Assembly: GCA_964648295.1 (NCBI GenBank)
Contig: CAZYNH010000010.1
Coordinates: 1-64,000, forward strand
From: UBA4055 sp964648295
Lineage (GTDB): Bacteria; UBA4055
DNA length: 64,000 nt
Direction: 5' to 3'
The position numbers and the translations under genes are program-made. The notes beneath the pieces were generated by a model that worked only from the letters and a program-made list of their open reading frames with translations, ran no database searches and had not been told where the DNA came from. Of this stretch, positions 48,762 to 58,225 are shown in pieces; positions within the stretch are counted from its first letter, which is position 1; each line of letters begins with the position of its first letter.

Positions 48762-49420
48762 TATTCATTCACCCTGTCAATAGTTTGTAAAGCGTCTTTC
48801 TGGATTATAAGACAGTCGGCGTTCATGATCTCGTATGTCGATACTGTGTCAGCAAGCTGGAGATTTGTGTTCTTTATGTTCAGAACTGACTTAATCAGAT
48901 TTACCGAGTTGTTGAACTTGCTGTCTTCGTCAACGGAGCTGTATGTATCCAGAACAACAAGTATCTTTTTACCGAGCAGTTCCATCCCCGAGAGAACATT
49001 TACAAATTTTGCAGTTTTAGGCGCTTCAAAAGTAAAATTGTCGATAACATAGATCTGACTGTTTATCGCTTTATCCGAGAATGCCGATTTTCTTGCAAGA
49101 ACCTTCTGTTTCTTGTTCATCTTCATCGTATAGTCTCTTGGAGAAGGACCGAAGGTCTTTCCGCCGCCTACCAGCACAGGAGATTTTCTGTCGCCCCTTC
49201 TGGCTCCCCCCGTACCTTTCTGCCTGAACAATTTTCTTGTACTGAACGCTGTCTCGGATCTTCCTTTCGCTTTTGAGGTTCCCTGCCTCTGATTGGCAAG
49301 AAATACTTTTACGGCCTGATGGATCAGCTGGTAATTGGGTTCAATCCCGAACACTTCCTTATTCAGCTCAATTTCAGCAGAGGTCTTTTTACCTTCAATA
49401 TCATAAACCGGTAGTTTCAT
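48761..49420 (-). CDS. rplD: 50S ribosomal protein L4
   Basis: 219-residue L4. The tunnel loop STRKLFRQKGTGGARRGDRK is present. In E. coli L4 autoregulates the S10 operon; no such leader is evident here because rpsJ follows tuf by only 18 bases. One-base overlaps with rplC and rplW. Confidence 0.96.
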   Translation of the reverse strand: MKLPVYDIEGKKTSAEIELNKEVFGIEPNYQLIHQAVKVFLANQRQGTSKAKGRSETAFSTRKLFRQKGTGGARRGDRKSPVLVGGGKTFGPSPRDYTMKMNKKQKVLARKSAFSDKAINSQIYVIDNFTFEAPKTAKFVNVLSGMELLGKKILVVLDTYSSVDEDSKFNNSVNLIKSVLNIKNTNLQLADTVSTYEIMNADCLIIQKDALQTIDRVNE

Positions 49421-50046
49421 TACGCCTCCATTTTCTGAATTTTGAGAATACCGTTCTTTGCTCCGGGAAGCGAACCTTTTATAAAGATTATATTCTTCTC
49501 AGGAATGACTTTCAAAATCTCGATGTTCTTGATTGTGACTTTATCATTACCCATTCTTCCCGCCAGATGCTTACCTTTCCATACCCTTGAAGGCCATGTA
49601 CACTGACCGATCGAGCCGGGGCCTCTGTGGGATTCATGAGTTCCGTGCGAACCTCCCTGAAGGTGCATTCCCCATCTTTTTACCACACCCTGAAAGCCCT
49701 TTCCTTTAGAAATGCCCGATACTATAAGATTATCGCCCTCGTGGAACATAGTAACATTAAATTCCGTTCCTACAGCTATCTTTCCCGCACCTTCGAATTT
49801 AAATTCCCTGAGGTGCTTTACAGCTTCCACGCCGGCTTTTTTGAAGTGCCCCGAAAGAGGTTTGTTCACCCTTGATTCTTTCTGGCTTTCAAAACCGATC
49901 TGAACAGCCTCATATTTATCTTTTTCGATAGTCTTAACCTGCACGACCTTGCACGGTCCTGCCTGGACTATAGTCACGGGAAACTCTCTACCCGCGGGGC
50001 CGAAAAAGCTGGCCATTCCTAATTTTTTTCCTAAAATGAAGTTCAT
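49420..50046 (-). CDS. rplC: 50S ribosomal protein L3
   Basis: 208-residue L3 that reaches the peptidyl transferase centre. The signature GMHLQGGSHGTHESHRGPGS with the neighbouring IGQ (the methylated Gln in other species) is present. N-terminus MNFILGKKLGMASFFGPAG is typical. Confidence 0.97.
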   Translation of the reverse strand: MNFILGKKLGMASFFGPAGREFPVTIVQAGPCKVVQVKTIEKDKYEAVQIGFESQKESRVNKPLSGHFKKAGVEAVKHLREFKFEGAGKIAVGTEFNVTMFHEGDNLIVSGISKGKGFQGVVKRWGMHLQGGSHGTHESHRGPGSIGQCTWPSRVWKGKHLAGRMGNDKVTIKNIEILKVIPEKNIIFIKGSLPGAKNGILKIQKMEA

Positions 50047-50062
50047 TCTCTTTTGCCTTTCT

Positions 50063-50380
50063 TTACACTACTTTAACTTCAATGTTCACACCAGCGGGAA
50101 GCTCAAGCTTTGTCAGCGCTTCCATGGTTTCCGTTTTCGAGTTTAATATTTCAACCAGTCTTTTGTAGATCCTTTTTTCGAACTGCTCTCTGGATTTTTT
50201 ATTCACATGCGGAGAGCGGAGGACCGTATAAACGGTCTTCTTTGTAGGAAGAGGCACAGGGCCGGATATTACCGCCCCTGTTTCTCTTGCTTTCTTTATG
50301 ATCTTTTCGGTTGAAATGTCGATCAGATGATAATCATATGATTTCAATTTGATCTTTATCTTCTGCGAAGCCATTTTCAC
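50063..50380 (-). CDS. rpsJ: 30S ribosomal protein S10 (NusE)
   Basis: 105-residue S10, also a transcription antitermination factor. KIRIKLKSYDYHLID-like start (KIKIKLKSYDYHLIDIST), PLPTKKTVYTVLRSPHVNKK and SREQFEKRIYKRLVEI are typical. Starts 18 bases after tuf, so the S10 block is joined to the str block. Confidence 0.97.
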   Translation of the reverse strand: MKMASQKIKIKLKSYDYHLIDISTEKIIKKARETGAVISGPVPLPTKKTVYTVLRSPHVNKKSREQFEKRIYKRLVEILNSKTETMEALTKLELPAGVNIEVKVV

Positions 50381-50398
50381 CTCTTAAATTTTCAAATT

Positions 50399-51592
50399 CT
50401 ATTCAACGATCTGCGCTACAGCGCCGGCTCCGATAGTTCTTCCGCCTTCCCTGATGGCGAATCTCAATCCGTGCTCCATAGCGACAGGGTAGATCAGGGT
50501 AACATTTATCTCAGTATTGTCGCCGGGCATGATCATCTCAACGCCTTCGTTGAGAGCTATTGAACCGGTAACGTCAGTTGTTCTGAAATAGAACTGAGGT
50601 CTGTAATTGTTGAAGAAAGGCTTGTGTCTTCCGCCCTCTTTTTCAGTAAGAACGTAAACCTCCGCCTTAAATTTGGTATGAGGAGTTACTGAACCGGGTT
50701 TTATAATACACATACCTCTTTCAATATCCTTCTTGTCGATACCTCTGAGAAGCAGACCAACGTTGTCGCCGGCTTCACCCTGGTCAAGAAGTTTTCTGAA
50801 CATCTCAACACCAGTACAGACAGATTTTCTTTTATCCGAAGTAAGACCGATGATCTCAACCTCTTCTCCTACTTTCACAACACCTCTTTCGATCCTTCCG
50901 GTAGCCACAGTACCTCTTCCTGTGATCGAGAATACGTCCTCAACAGGCATCAGGAACGGCTTTTCAGTTTCCCTTGCCGGTGTCGGTATGTAGCTGTCTA
51001 CAGCCTCCATCAGCTCAATGATGCACTTTGTCTTTTCAGGATCTTCCGGGTGTTCCATAGCGTTCAGTGCGGAACCTTTGATGAAAGGTACTTCGTCTGC
51101 CGGGAATTTATAGAGTTCAAGAAGCTCTCTTACTTCCATTTCGACAAGGTCTAATATCTCGGGATCGTCAACCATGTCAACTTTGTTCATGAACACCACC
51201 AGGTATGGAACGTTTACCTGTCTTGCGAGAAGGATATGCTCTCTTGTCTGAGGCATAGGTCCGTCAGCTGCTGATACCACAAGTATCGCCCCGTCCATCT
51301 GAGCAGCTCCGGTGACCATGTTCTTAACATAGTCGGCGTGACCCGGACAGTCAACATGCGCATAGTGCCTTTTAGACGTTTCGTACTCGATGTGAGCGGT
51401 ATTGATCGTAATACCCCTTTCTTTTTCTTCCGGAGCTTTGTCGATCTCGTCAAATGCTACGACTTTTGATCCGGTAAGCTTGTTGAGAACCAGTGTGATC
51501 GCCGCTGTCAACGTGGTTTTACCGTGGTCTACGTGACCTATGGTTCCGATGTTAACGTGCGGTTTGGTCCTTTCAAATTTTTCCTTAGCCAT
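50399..51592 (-). CDS. tuf: Elongation factor Tu
   Basis: 397-residue EF-Tu, carries aminoacyl-tRNA to the ribosome. GTPase motifs GHVDHGKTTLTAAI (G1), DCPGHADYVKNM (G3) and NKVDMVDD (G4), plus the effector region RGITINTAHIEYE. Ends VAQIVE. Only one tuf copy is in this window. Confidence 0.98.
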   Translation of the reverse strand: MAKEKFERTKPHVNIGTIGHVDHGKTTLTAAITLVLNKLTGSKVVAFDEIDKAPEEKERGITINTAHIEYETSKRHYAHVDCPGHADYVKNMVTGAAQMDGAILVVSAADGPMPQTREHILLARQVNVPYLVVFMNKVDMVDDPEILDLVEMEVRELLELYKFPADEVPFIKGSALNAMEHPEDPEKTKCIIELMEAVDSYIPTPARETEKPFLMPVEDVFSITGRGTVATGRIERGVVKVGEEVEIIGLTSDKRKSVCTGVEMFRKLLDQGEAGDNVGLLLRGIDKKDIERGMCIIKPGSVTPHTKFKAEVYVLTEKEGGRHKPFFNNYRPQFYFRTTDVTGSIALNEGVEMIMPGDNTEINVTLIYPVAMEHGLRFAIREGGRTIGAGAVAQIVE

Positions 51593-51620
51593 TTAATACC
51601 TCCGTTTATAGACTTAAATT

Positions 51621-53696
51621 TTAGCTGTTGTACACATAGCCGAATTTCTTCAGCGTCCTCTTTGTTTCATCTTCCGACATCGGAACGAATTCCTTGAATT
51701 CCATTGACGACGTCGCTCTTCCCTGAGAAAGATTTCTCAACCTGTTGGTATATCCGAACATCTCAGATAGCGGCACGGTTGCGCGTATAACCTGATAATC
51801 ATTTTTGAGTTCAAGATCATCTACCTTGCCTCTTCTGGAGTTGATGTCGCCCGTTAAAGCCCCGACATAGGAGATCGGAGTATGGATCTCGACTTTCATT
51901 ACAGGCTCGAGAAGTATCGTTCCGCATTTTTCGGCCGCTTCTTTAAAAGCAAGAGTTCCGCATATCTTAAAAGCCATTTCTGAAGAATCTACTGCATGGA
52001 ACGAACCATCGAGCAGTTCGACCCTGACATCTAGAACCGGATAGCCTGCTATAGGACCGGATGTCATCGCGTCCTTTATACCGTCCTGTATCGCGGGAAT
52101 ATACTCTTTCGGGATCCTTCCGCCGGTGACCTTATTGATAAACACAAGTCCGGAGTTCGGTTCGCCCGGCCCTATATTCATAACGGCATGAGCGTACTGG
52201 CCTTTTCCGCCTGTCTGTTTCGCGTGTTTGTAATCTATCCTGAGCGCTCTACTCAGTCTTTCTTTATAGGCCACCTGAGGCGCACCCACATTTACCTGGA
52301 GGCTGAACTCTCTTTTGAGCCTGTCTATGATAATATCCAAATGAAGCTCGCCCATTCCGGAGATTATCGTCTGTCCCGTATCTTCGTTGAATTTGATAAC
52401 GAAAGTGGGGTCTTCTTCCGAGAGTTTAAGCAAAGAATCCGTAAGCTTGTCGGCATCCATTTTGGATTTCGGCTCTATTGCCTGATGAACTACAGGTACG
52501 GGAAACTTGAGCGCTTCAAACCTTATCCTTTTATTGTTGTCGCAGAGAGTATCGCCGGTTCTTGTATTCTTCAGTCCTACCACAGCGACGATGTCTCCCG
52601 CCTGACACATGTCCAGATCTTCTCTTTTATTCGACATCATCCTGAGTATCCTGCCGAACCTTTCCTTTTTCAGATTGTTGGAGTTGACCACAGCGTCCCC
52701 GACACCCGCTTTTCCGGAATATATCCTGAGATATATAAGTTTTCCAACATAAGGATCAGTCATCACCTTGAAAGCATACGCCGAGAAAGGTTCTTCCGGT
52801 GAAGGTTTGCGGCTTGTCACTTCCTCTGAATCCGCCTTGTAACCCTTATACTCCTCAGTATCGAGAGGTGAAGGCAGATAATCAAGCACACCGTCAAGAA
52901 GGGCCTGAACGCCTTTATTCTTGAACGACGATCCGCAGAACACGGGAACAATCTTAATGTCAAGCGTCGCTTTTCTTATAGCTGATTTGATCCTTTCGGC
53001 AGAAATATCTTTTCCCTCAATAAAAAGCTCCATCATCTCATCATCATAATCAGATATAGACTCCAGCAGGAGTTCCCGGTAATGCCTTGTGATCTCGAGA
53101 AGGTCGTCGGGTATATCTATTTCCTCAAATATGAGGCCGTCCTCCTGGCGGTACATCCTCGCTTTCTGCCTGATCAGATCTATTACTCCGGAGAACATCT
53201 CTCCTGAACCTATCGGTATCTGAACGGCAATAGGATGAGCCCCGAGTCTTTCCGTTATCATGTCCAGCACATTATAAAAATCAGCACCCACTCTGTCCAT
53301 TTTGTTAACAAAAGCTATTCTGGGCACTTTGTAACGGTCCGCCTGTCTCCATACCGTTTCCGACTGAGGCTCAACTCCTCCCACTCCGCAGAAAAGAGCT
53401 ATGGCCCCGTCAAGAACCCTCAGTGATCTTTCAACCTCAACTGTGAAATCAACATGGCCGGGAGTATCAATGATATTGATCGTATGGTCTTTCCACTCGC
53501 ATGTAGTCGCGGCAGAGGTAATGGTAATCCCTCTTTCCTGCTCCTGGGGCATCCAATCCATTACAGCAGTACCGTCATGCACCTCACCGATTTTGTGAAC
53601 CTTACCGGTATAAAAAAGAATCCTTTCGGTAGTTGTCGTCTTGCCCGCGTCTATATGCGCCATGATGCCGATATTTCTCAGTCTGTCAAGTGTCAT
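51621..53696 (-). CDS. fusA: Elongation factor G
   Basis: 691-residue EF-G, translocation GTPase. G1 AHIDAGKTTTTERILF, G2 QERGITITSAATT, G3 IDTPGHVDFTVEVERS, G4 VNKMDRVGAD, and the domain IV loop SGPIAGYPVLDVRVELLDGS with the tip HAVDSSEMAF. In the str operon position it is likely the main EF-G. Confidence 0.97.
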   Translation of the reverse strand: MTLDRLRNIGIMAHIDAGKTTTTERILFYTGKVHKIGEVHDGTAVMDWMPQEQERGITITSAATTCEWKDHTINIIDTPGHVDFTVEVERSLRVLDGAIALFCGVGGVEPQSETVWRQADRYKVPRIAFVNKMDRVGADFYNVLDMITERLGAHPIAVQIPIGSGEMFSGVIDLIRQKARMYRQEDGLIFEEIDIPDDLLEITRHYRELLLESISDYDDEMMELFIEGKDISAERIKSAIRKATLDIKIVPVFCGSSFKNKGVQALLDGVLDYLPSPLDTEEYKGYKADSEEVTSRKPSPEEPFSAYAFKVMTDPYVGKLIYLRIYSGKAGVGDAVVNSNNLKKERFGRILRMMSNKREDLDMCQAGDIVAVVGLKNTRTGDTLCDNNKRIRFEALKFPVPVVHQAIEPKSKMDADKLTDSLLKLSEEDPTFVIKFNEDTGQTIISGMGELHLDIIIDRLKREFSLQVNVGAPQVAYKERLSRALRIDYKHAKQTGGKGQYAHAVMNIGPGEPNSGLVFINKVTGGRIPKEYIPAIQDGIKDAMTSGPIAGYPVLDVRVELLDGSFHAVDSSEMAFKICGTLAFKEAAEKCGTILLEPVMKVEIHTPISYVGALTGDINSRRGKVDDLELKNDYQVIRATVPLSEMFGYTNRLRNLSQGRATSSMEFKEFVPMSEDETKRTLKKFGYVYNS

Positions 53697-53701
53697 ATCA
53701 A

Positions 53702-54175
53702 TCAGAACCTGAAATGAGCAAAAGCCTTATTGGCTTCGGCCATTTTATGCATGTCTTCCTTTTTCTTTACTGACGCACCTTCATTTTTGTAAGCCGCAAG
53801 AAGCTCATCAGCCAGTTTTACGGACATTGATTTTCCGCTTCTTTTTCTGGAGTTCATTATGACCCATCTTATAGCCAGCGCTTCTTTTCTTTCGGACCTG
53901 ATCTCCAGAGGCACCTGAACATTAGCGCCGCCGATCCTTCTTGATTTTACCTCAAGAACCGGCTTAACGTTCTCAATCGCCTGCCTGAAAACCTCCTGGC
54001 CTTTTTTACCTTTCTCTTTCTGCTCGATAATATCCATAGCCGAATAAAAAATACCTTCAGAAATGGATTTTTTGCCGCTTTTCATCATGTTATTGATAAA
54101 ACGGGCTATCACCAGATCCTTAAACATCGGATCGGGCAGGATTTTTCTTTTGATTGCCTTGGATCTTCTGGACAT
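53702..54175 (-). CDS. rpsG: 30S ribosomal protein S7
   Basis: 157-residue S7, organiser of the 30S head: MSRRSKAIKRKILPDPMFKD, VIARFINNMMKSGKK, RRIGGANVQVPLEIRSERK and NKAFAHFRF at the end. Confidence 0.97.
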   Translation of the reverse strand: MSRRSKAIKRKILPDPMFKDLVIARFINNMMKSGKKSISEGIFYSAMDIIEQKEKGKKGQEVFRQAIENVKPVLEVKSRRIGGANVQVPLEIRSERKEALAIRWVIMNSRKRSGKSMSVKLADELLAAYKNEGASVKKKEDMHKMAEANKAFAHFRF

Positions 54176-54192
54176 TTAATTCCTCTGCTCGT

Positions 54193-54567
54193 TTACTTTT
54201 TAGGCATTTTCGCACCGTATTTGGAACGGGCCTGTAATCTTCCTGTAACGCCTGCGGCGTCCTGAGTTCCCCTGATGATGTGATACCTCACACCCGGAAG
54301 GTCTTTTACCCTTCCGCCTCTGATCAGAACTACTGCGTGTTCCTGCAGATTGTGTCCCTCACCGGGTATGTATGCCCACACTTCCATCGAGTTCGAAAGC
54401 CTGATCCTTGCAACTTTTCTTAGCGCGGAATTCGGCTTTTTAGGCGTCATGGCCGTGATCTTCGTGCATACGCCTCTCTTCTGAGGACAGCTCTGCATTG
54501 CGGGCGACTTGGTTTTCTTCTTTAATTCCTGTCTCCCGAATCTCACTAATTGGTTAATAGTCGGCAT
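54193..54567 (-). CDS. rpsL: 30S ribosomal protein S12
   Basis: 124-residue S12 of the decoding centre and first gene of the superoperon. TPKKPNSALRKVARIRLSN holds the Lys43-type residue and GGRVKDLPGVRYHIIRG the Lys88/Asp89-type residues, i.e. the form usually sensitive to streptomycin. Ribosome site GGAGAAAG precedes the ATG. Confidence 0.98.
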   Translation of the reverse strand: MPTINQLVRFGRQELKKKTKSPAMQSCPQKRGVCTKITAMTPKKPNSALRKVARIRLSNSMEVWAYIPGEGHNLQEHAVVLIRGGRVKDLPGVRYHIIRGTQDAAGVTGRLQARSKYGAKMPKK

Positions 54568-54697
54568 TAACTTTCTCCAATATAATCTTTTTCTATGTTA
54601 ATAGTCTCATTAATATGCAACTCTCTCTCGCTCAATTTCAGGCACATTCAGGTGCGTTTTTCGGCCGCCCGGAGACCCTGTAATTTTGCGGAAAACG

Positions 54698-54726
54698 AAT
54701 ATAACAATATTAAAATTCAAAGTCAA
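54698..54726 (-). promoter_or_regulatory. rpsL: Predicted promoter of the str-S10-spc-alpha superoperon
   Basis: TTGACT (54721-54726), exact 17-base spacer, TATATT (54698-54703) on the minus strand. The transcript would have a leader of about 125 bases with a GC-rich stretch (GGGTCTCCGGGCGGCCG) and a small inverted repeat GCAC/GTGC before rpsL; no known ribosomal-protein binding motif was recognised. Confidence 0.65.
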
Positions 54727-54760
54727 TAACTTTTTTGAGAAAGATCAGTTTATTTTAAAA

Positions 54761-56203
54761 TTATTTGTCAAGTTCTGTAACTTGTGCGCCGGAAAAATAG
54801 AATTCGAGTATATCTTTGAATGATTTACCTTCGTCGGCCATTCCGCAGGCTCCGATCTGGCACATTCCCGTCCCGTGACCGAAACCGGCTCCTTTAAAAA
54901 CGAATTCTGAAGCCAAACCCGATTTATCTGTATTTCTTTTTTCAATATATATATTTCCGCTGTAGAGCGGCGGACGAGATAATTTTTGCCTTATATTTAA
55001 TTCCTTATTAATAGTAACGCTTTTTTTTGATCCGGTTACCAGAACTGATACAGCCTTACCTGACGTTCCTCTGGATACAACAGATATGTCTTTAAGGTCT
55101 CCGATGTCCGTACCCGTAGTCGATCTTATTATACTTTCAAGCTTTTTTCTTTCGTATTTCGTTTCCCATCTGAAGTATTTCTTCGCATAAGAAAGTTTGC
55201 TTTCGGAAGCTTTCCCCTCAAGATTACAGTAGGATTCGGGTTTTGAGTTTATCCATCTCCTGAAATTACTCTCAACGGAAAGATCACCGAAATTATGGCT
55301 GCTCCGGCTCATACACGGTTTTGGTACTAGATAAGGCAGAGCGGCGGAGCTCCAGATCGTCGAGTTAGATTCCAGGTAACCCCCGCATACAGAATGAAAA
55401 AGAGCTTCTACAGGTTTCCCGTTGTATGTTAGTATAAGGCCTCTCGTTTCATCAACGGCCCTGTTAGTCCTGTCCGTTATTTTATCGATACCTGTATAGA
55501 CCTGGCTGTATACATCGCTGGAAAGCGAATAGGGTTTGTCCTTATATTTCTTGCCGATCTTTGAGAACACATTGGTTCTTGCCAGGACAGCCTGCGCTTT
55601 AAGAGCTTCGGCCGGCGATTCTGAAGACATTTCGGAGGGTACCACACCGTACAGATACTGCTCAATACCGACCTCGTTGACTACCGTGATCTTACCGTTT
55701 GTATTCAAAAACTCAATACTGCCCTTATAACTCCTCGATTTCGTGCTCTCCCAGTGCCAGTCTTTTCCCGAAGGGACTTTTCCGATCTTAACATAGGACG
55801 ATATCTGTTCTGGAGAGAAAATCAGCTCATCCGCTACATTTATGACTTCACCTGTTTCCGTGTTCTCAAAAATGAGATTTTGCCCCTGAGGGGTTATTTT
55901 CCATCTCCCCTGCGATCTCTTTTTTGTAAATATGGTCTTATTCTTACTTGATACAGTGTACAGGCCGGTACAACTGAAAAGTATACTTGATTCGTCATCT
56001 ATGATGCCCACTCTGACGCTGATCTTTTTTTCAACAATCTCTGGCTCAGGTTTGTGCCGGATATCCTCTTTATCCGGTTCCTTTACCACGCTCATTTCAG
56101 CTTTTATCCTTTCGGTAATGGGAATACCTTTATCCTTTGCGGCAGGAGTACATCCTGTAAATATAAATGCGGCTGATAATAAGACCGATAATAAAAATTT
56201 CAT
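54761..56203 (-). CDS. SpoIID/LytB domain lipoprotein
   Basis: A 480-residue predicted lipoprotein (signal with FIFTGCTPAA). The C-terminal half is a SpoIID-type domain: YLYGVVPSEMSSESPAEALK, AQAVLARTNVF, the DVYSQVYTGIDKITD block, ALFHSVCGGYLESN and the final GFGHGTGMCQIGACGMADEG. SpoIID domains are lytic transglycosylases that cut denuded glycan strands; outside spore formers they act in cell-wall remodelling. The catalytic Glu is probably that of VPSEM. The N-terminal half is an unassigned beta-rich region. Gene lies 39 bases after the response regulator. Confidence 0.88.
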   Translation of the reverse strand: MKFLLSVLLSAAFIFTGCTPAAKDKGIPITERIKAEMSVVKEPDKEDIRHKPEPEIVEKKISVRVGIIDDESSILFSCTGLYTVSSKNKTIFTKKRSQGRWKITPQGQNLIFENTETGEVINVADELIFSPEQISSYVKIGKVPSGKDWHWESTKSRSYKGSIEFLNTNGKITVVNEVGIEQYLYGVVPSEMSSESPAEALKAQAVLARTNVFSKIGKKYKDKPYSLSSDVYSQVYTGIDKITDRTNRAVDETRGLILTYNGKPVEALFHSVCGGYLESNSTIWSSAALPYLVPKPCMSRSSHNFGDLSVESNFRRWINSKPESYCNLEGKASESKLSYAKKYFRWETKYERKKLESIIRSTTGTDIGDLKDISVVSRGTSGKAVSVLVTGSKKSVTINKELNIRQKLSRPPLYSGNIYIEKRNTDKSGLASEFVFKGAGFGHGTGMCQIGACGMADEGKSFKDILEFYFSGAQVTELDK

Positions 56204-56242
56204 CGGGAACTCTCTGAAAGGCTAAAGGGTAACCTTATGGAT

Positions 56243-56620
56243 CTACTCATACTGGTTGAGCTGCTGGATCCTTTTGAGTATAAGCAGCAGCTCCTTATTT
56301 CTGAAAGGCTTTGTAATATATCCGTCCGCTCCCAGGTTCAGAGCTTCTGTTGTAGTGTATTCCTCGGCGAAGCCTGTCATTATTACAGCGGATATTCTGC
56401 TGTATTTTTCCTTAATTATCTTTAACAGCTCCAGGCCATCCATCTCAGGCATCTTCATGTCGGTAATGACCAGATCGATTTCTTCCTTGTCCAGAATCTC
56501 CAGAGCCTCTTTTCCGTTGACAGCAGTAAAACAGGCATATTCTTTTTCAGTAAAAAAAGTTTTGAGCATCATGAGCATATTTTCTTCATCGTCGACGATA
56601 AGTATCCTGAATTTATTCAT
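56243..56620 (-). CDS. Stand-alone response regulator receiver protein
   Basis: A 125-residue single-domain receiver. Acidic pair in ILIVDDEENML, phospho-acceptor Asp in DLVITDMKMPEMDG, Thr in AVIMTGFAEE and Lys in GYITKPFRN. No output domain. The start at 56620 follows a GGAAAGG site 6 bases upstream; an in-frame ATG at 56704 would fall over the -35 box of its promoter. Partner kinase unknown; the TPR-kinase at 15728 lacks an adjacent regulator. Confidence 0.93.
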   Translation of the reverse strand: MNKFRILIVDDEENMLMMLKTFFTEKEYACFTAVNGKEALEILDKEEIDLVITDMKMPEMDGLELLKIIKEKYSRISAVIMTGFAEEYTTTEALNLGADGYITKPFRNKELLLILKRIQQLNQYE

Positions 56621-56675
56621 TTGGCCTTTCCTGTTTTTATTTTTCGACTTTTCTGACCGTTCCCCCATTTTGTCT

Positions 56676-56704
56676 AATATAAAGTTACATATCACACAAA
56701 TCAA
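56676..56704 (-). promoter_or_regulatory. Predicted promoter of the response regulator gene
   Basis: TTGATT (56699-56704), 17-base spacer, TATATT (56676-56681) on the minus strand, about 55 bases before the start. Confidence 0.55.
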
Positions 56705-56713
56705 TAAGAAATT

Positions 56714-57325
56714 CTAAATTCTTATTATCCTGTATTTTTTTCCGATTTGTTTAAGCATTAACAGGATTACTGAGCTTAACAGCAGGCCGAATATCCACCC
56801 TCCAATTATATCTGAAGGATAATGATGTCCGAGATACGGCCTTGAAACGCCGATCATGATAACGGCAGCTGTCAGAAAAGGTATAAGCTTCTTATAAAAC
56901 ACACCAAAAATGACTGCGCCTGTAATTGAATTCGAGGCATGTGATGAGACGAAAGAAAAAGACGATTTGTATGAACTCGCTCCGTCGGTCAGAAGCCATA
57001 TCCCGCCTTTTTCCTTAAAAAAATAAAGGCTTTCGATAACCTGACAGGGTCTCGGTCTTGAGAAAATGGGCTTTATTATTCTTGCGGTAATTATATCCGA
57101 TAAAGAGGCTGCGACAGCAGCGACAATAATGACGGAAATTAATCTCCTGAACTCCTCCGGGCCTTTTTTCTTAGCAGTATAAACGGCGGCTAAAAGGAAC
57201 GGCAGAATATATAAAAGTGACATCCTGTCTGAAAAAAAAACAAATATAAAACTTAAAATATCGTTCCGGATTGTTGAATTGATAAAAAAAAGAAGTTCCC
57301 TGTCGGTCTGCTCAGGCAATATCAT
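56714..57325 (-). CDS. PAP2-family membrane phosphatase
   Basis: A 203-residue integral membrane protein with the three PAP2 motifs: KPIFSRPRPC (K-x6-RP type), SFVSSHASNS (SxxHA in place of PSGH) and SRPYLGHHYPSDIIGGW (SR-x5-H-x3-D). It could dephosphorylate undecaprenyl pyrophosphate, phosphatidic acid or a lipid A-type phosphate; sequence alone does not decide. Its start overlaps the end of the upstream gene by 4 bases. Confidence 0.88.
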   Translation of the reverse strand: MILPEQTDRELLFFINSTIRNDILSFIFVFFSDRMSLLYILPFLLAAVYTAKKKGPEEFRRLISVIIVAAVAASLSDIITARIIKPIFSRPRPCQVIESLYFFKEKGGIWLLTDGASSYKSSFSFVSSHASNSITGAVIFGVFYKKLIPFLTAAVIMIGVSRPYLGHHYPSDIIGGWIFGLLLSSVILLMLKQIGKKYRIIRI

Positions 57326-58224
57326 ATCTTAGCATATCTCATTATTGTTCTTTTCAGTTCTCCGTCCAGTGAGATAATTTGACTGATAAGCTCTTTGTCA
57401 TTTTCTCTTACCGGGAACAAGACCTCTTCCGAACCGTTACTTTCTGCATACTGCCTAATATCAGCCAGCATGCCTGACAGAACAGAACTGCCGGCCGGGC
57501 TTTCAACAAAGTAGCCTGCTACCGTTAATCTCTTTTTTAAGGCCGAAGTAAAAGACGGAAGAAAGAAACCGGAAACTTCATTACCTGTCATAATCACCTT
57601 CCATCCGTCCTCTCCGGAGTACGAACCCTCAATATAGTCCTGGTAAAGCTTTAAAGGATCTGAATTAGGGAACAGGTTGTAGAATGTATCCCTACTGCTC
57701 ACAAGTCCGAACCTGTACTCAGGATCAAGTTCTGTTATATTCCTGAAAACACAACCGCCGCATCGGGAATTAAGCTCTGTTACCTCCGGTTTCAGCTTAT
57801 AGACAAGAATTTTCTCGAATCCCGAATATCCGTGCTTTTCACATAAAGAAGTCATGACCTTATAATAATCATTCTGCTCAGTCACTTCTATCTCAAGCCG
57901 TTCGTTCGGTCCGCTGTAATAAGTCTCATCGTCAAGAAAATCAAATATGAGGCCAAGTCCCTTAAGTATCGCATCATCTGAACATTTGGACCGGTCAGCC
58001 AAAACAGGTTCGCTTTCCCATATCCGTTTTGTATTGTTCCTGGATATCTCAAGCCTGAGAACAGGAATATTACCTTCCCTGACAACAAAATAATCGCCTT
58101 CTTTTGCCGCTCCTGATTCGAACATTCTCTGAAGCTGATACGAATATACTTCCGCCTCTCTTTCTCCGCAGAACCCTTTGAAGAAATCAGAAGCGAATTT
58201 ATGCCTGATGACCTGTAGTTCCAT
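57322..58224 (-). CDS. Unknown protein, possibly two GNAT-like halves
   Basis: I do not recognise this 300-residue soluble protein. The layout recalls tandem GNAT acetyltransferases: in the first half GDYFVVREGNIPVLRLEIS resembles the strand pair of a GNAT sheet, and in the second half EDGWKVIMTGNEVSGFFLPS, then LTVAGYFVESPAGSSVL followed by ADIRQYAESNGSEEVLFPV has the strand-helix-strand order of a GNAT core. The CoA-binding R/Q-x-x-G-x-G/A loop is not seen clearly. A CGGC motif stands in the middle. It lies 1 base after ychF and overlaps the PAP2 gene by 4 bases, so it is part of that unit. Function unknown. Confidence 0.6.
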   Translation of the reverse strand: MELQVIRHKFASDFFKGFCGEREAEVYSYQLQRMFESGAAKEGDYFVVREGNIPVLRLEISRNNTKRIWESEPVLADRSKCSDDAILKGLGLIFDFLDDETYYSGPNERLEIEVTEQNDYYKVMTSLCEKHGYSGFEKILVYKLKPEVTELNSRCGGCVFRNITELDPEYRFGLVSSRDTFYNLFPNSDPLKLYQDYIEGSYSGEDGWKVIMTGNEVSGFFLPSFTSALKKRLTVAGYFVESPAGSSVLSGMLADIRQYAESNGSEEVLFPVRENDKELISQIISLDGELKRTIMRYAKI

Positions 58225-58225
58225 T

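Noticed and set aside
54568..54697. Known ribosomal-protein autoregulatory RNA in the rpsL leader
   Set aside because: Only a weak GCAC/GTGC hairpin and a GC-rich stretch are visible; no match to a known S12, S7 or L4 leader could be made.
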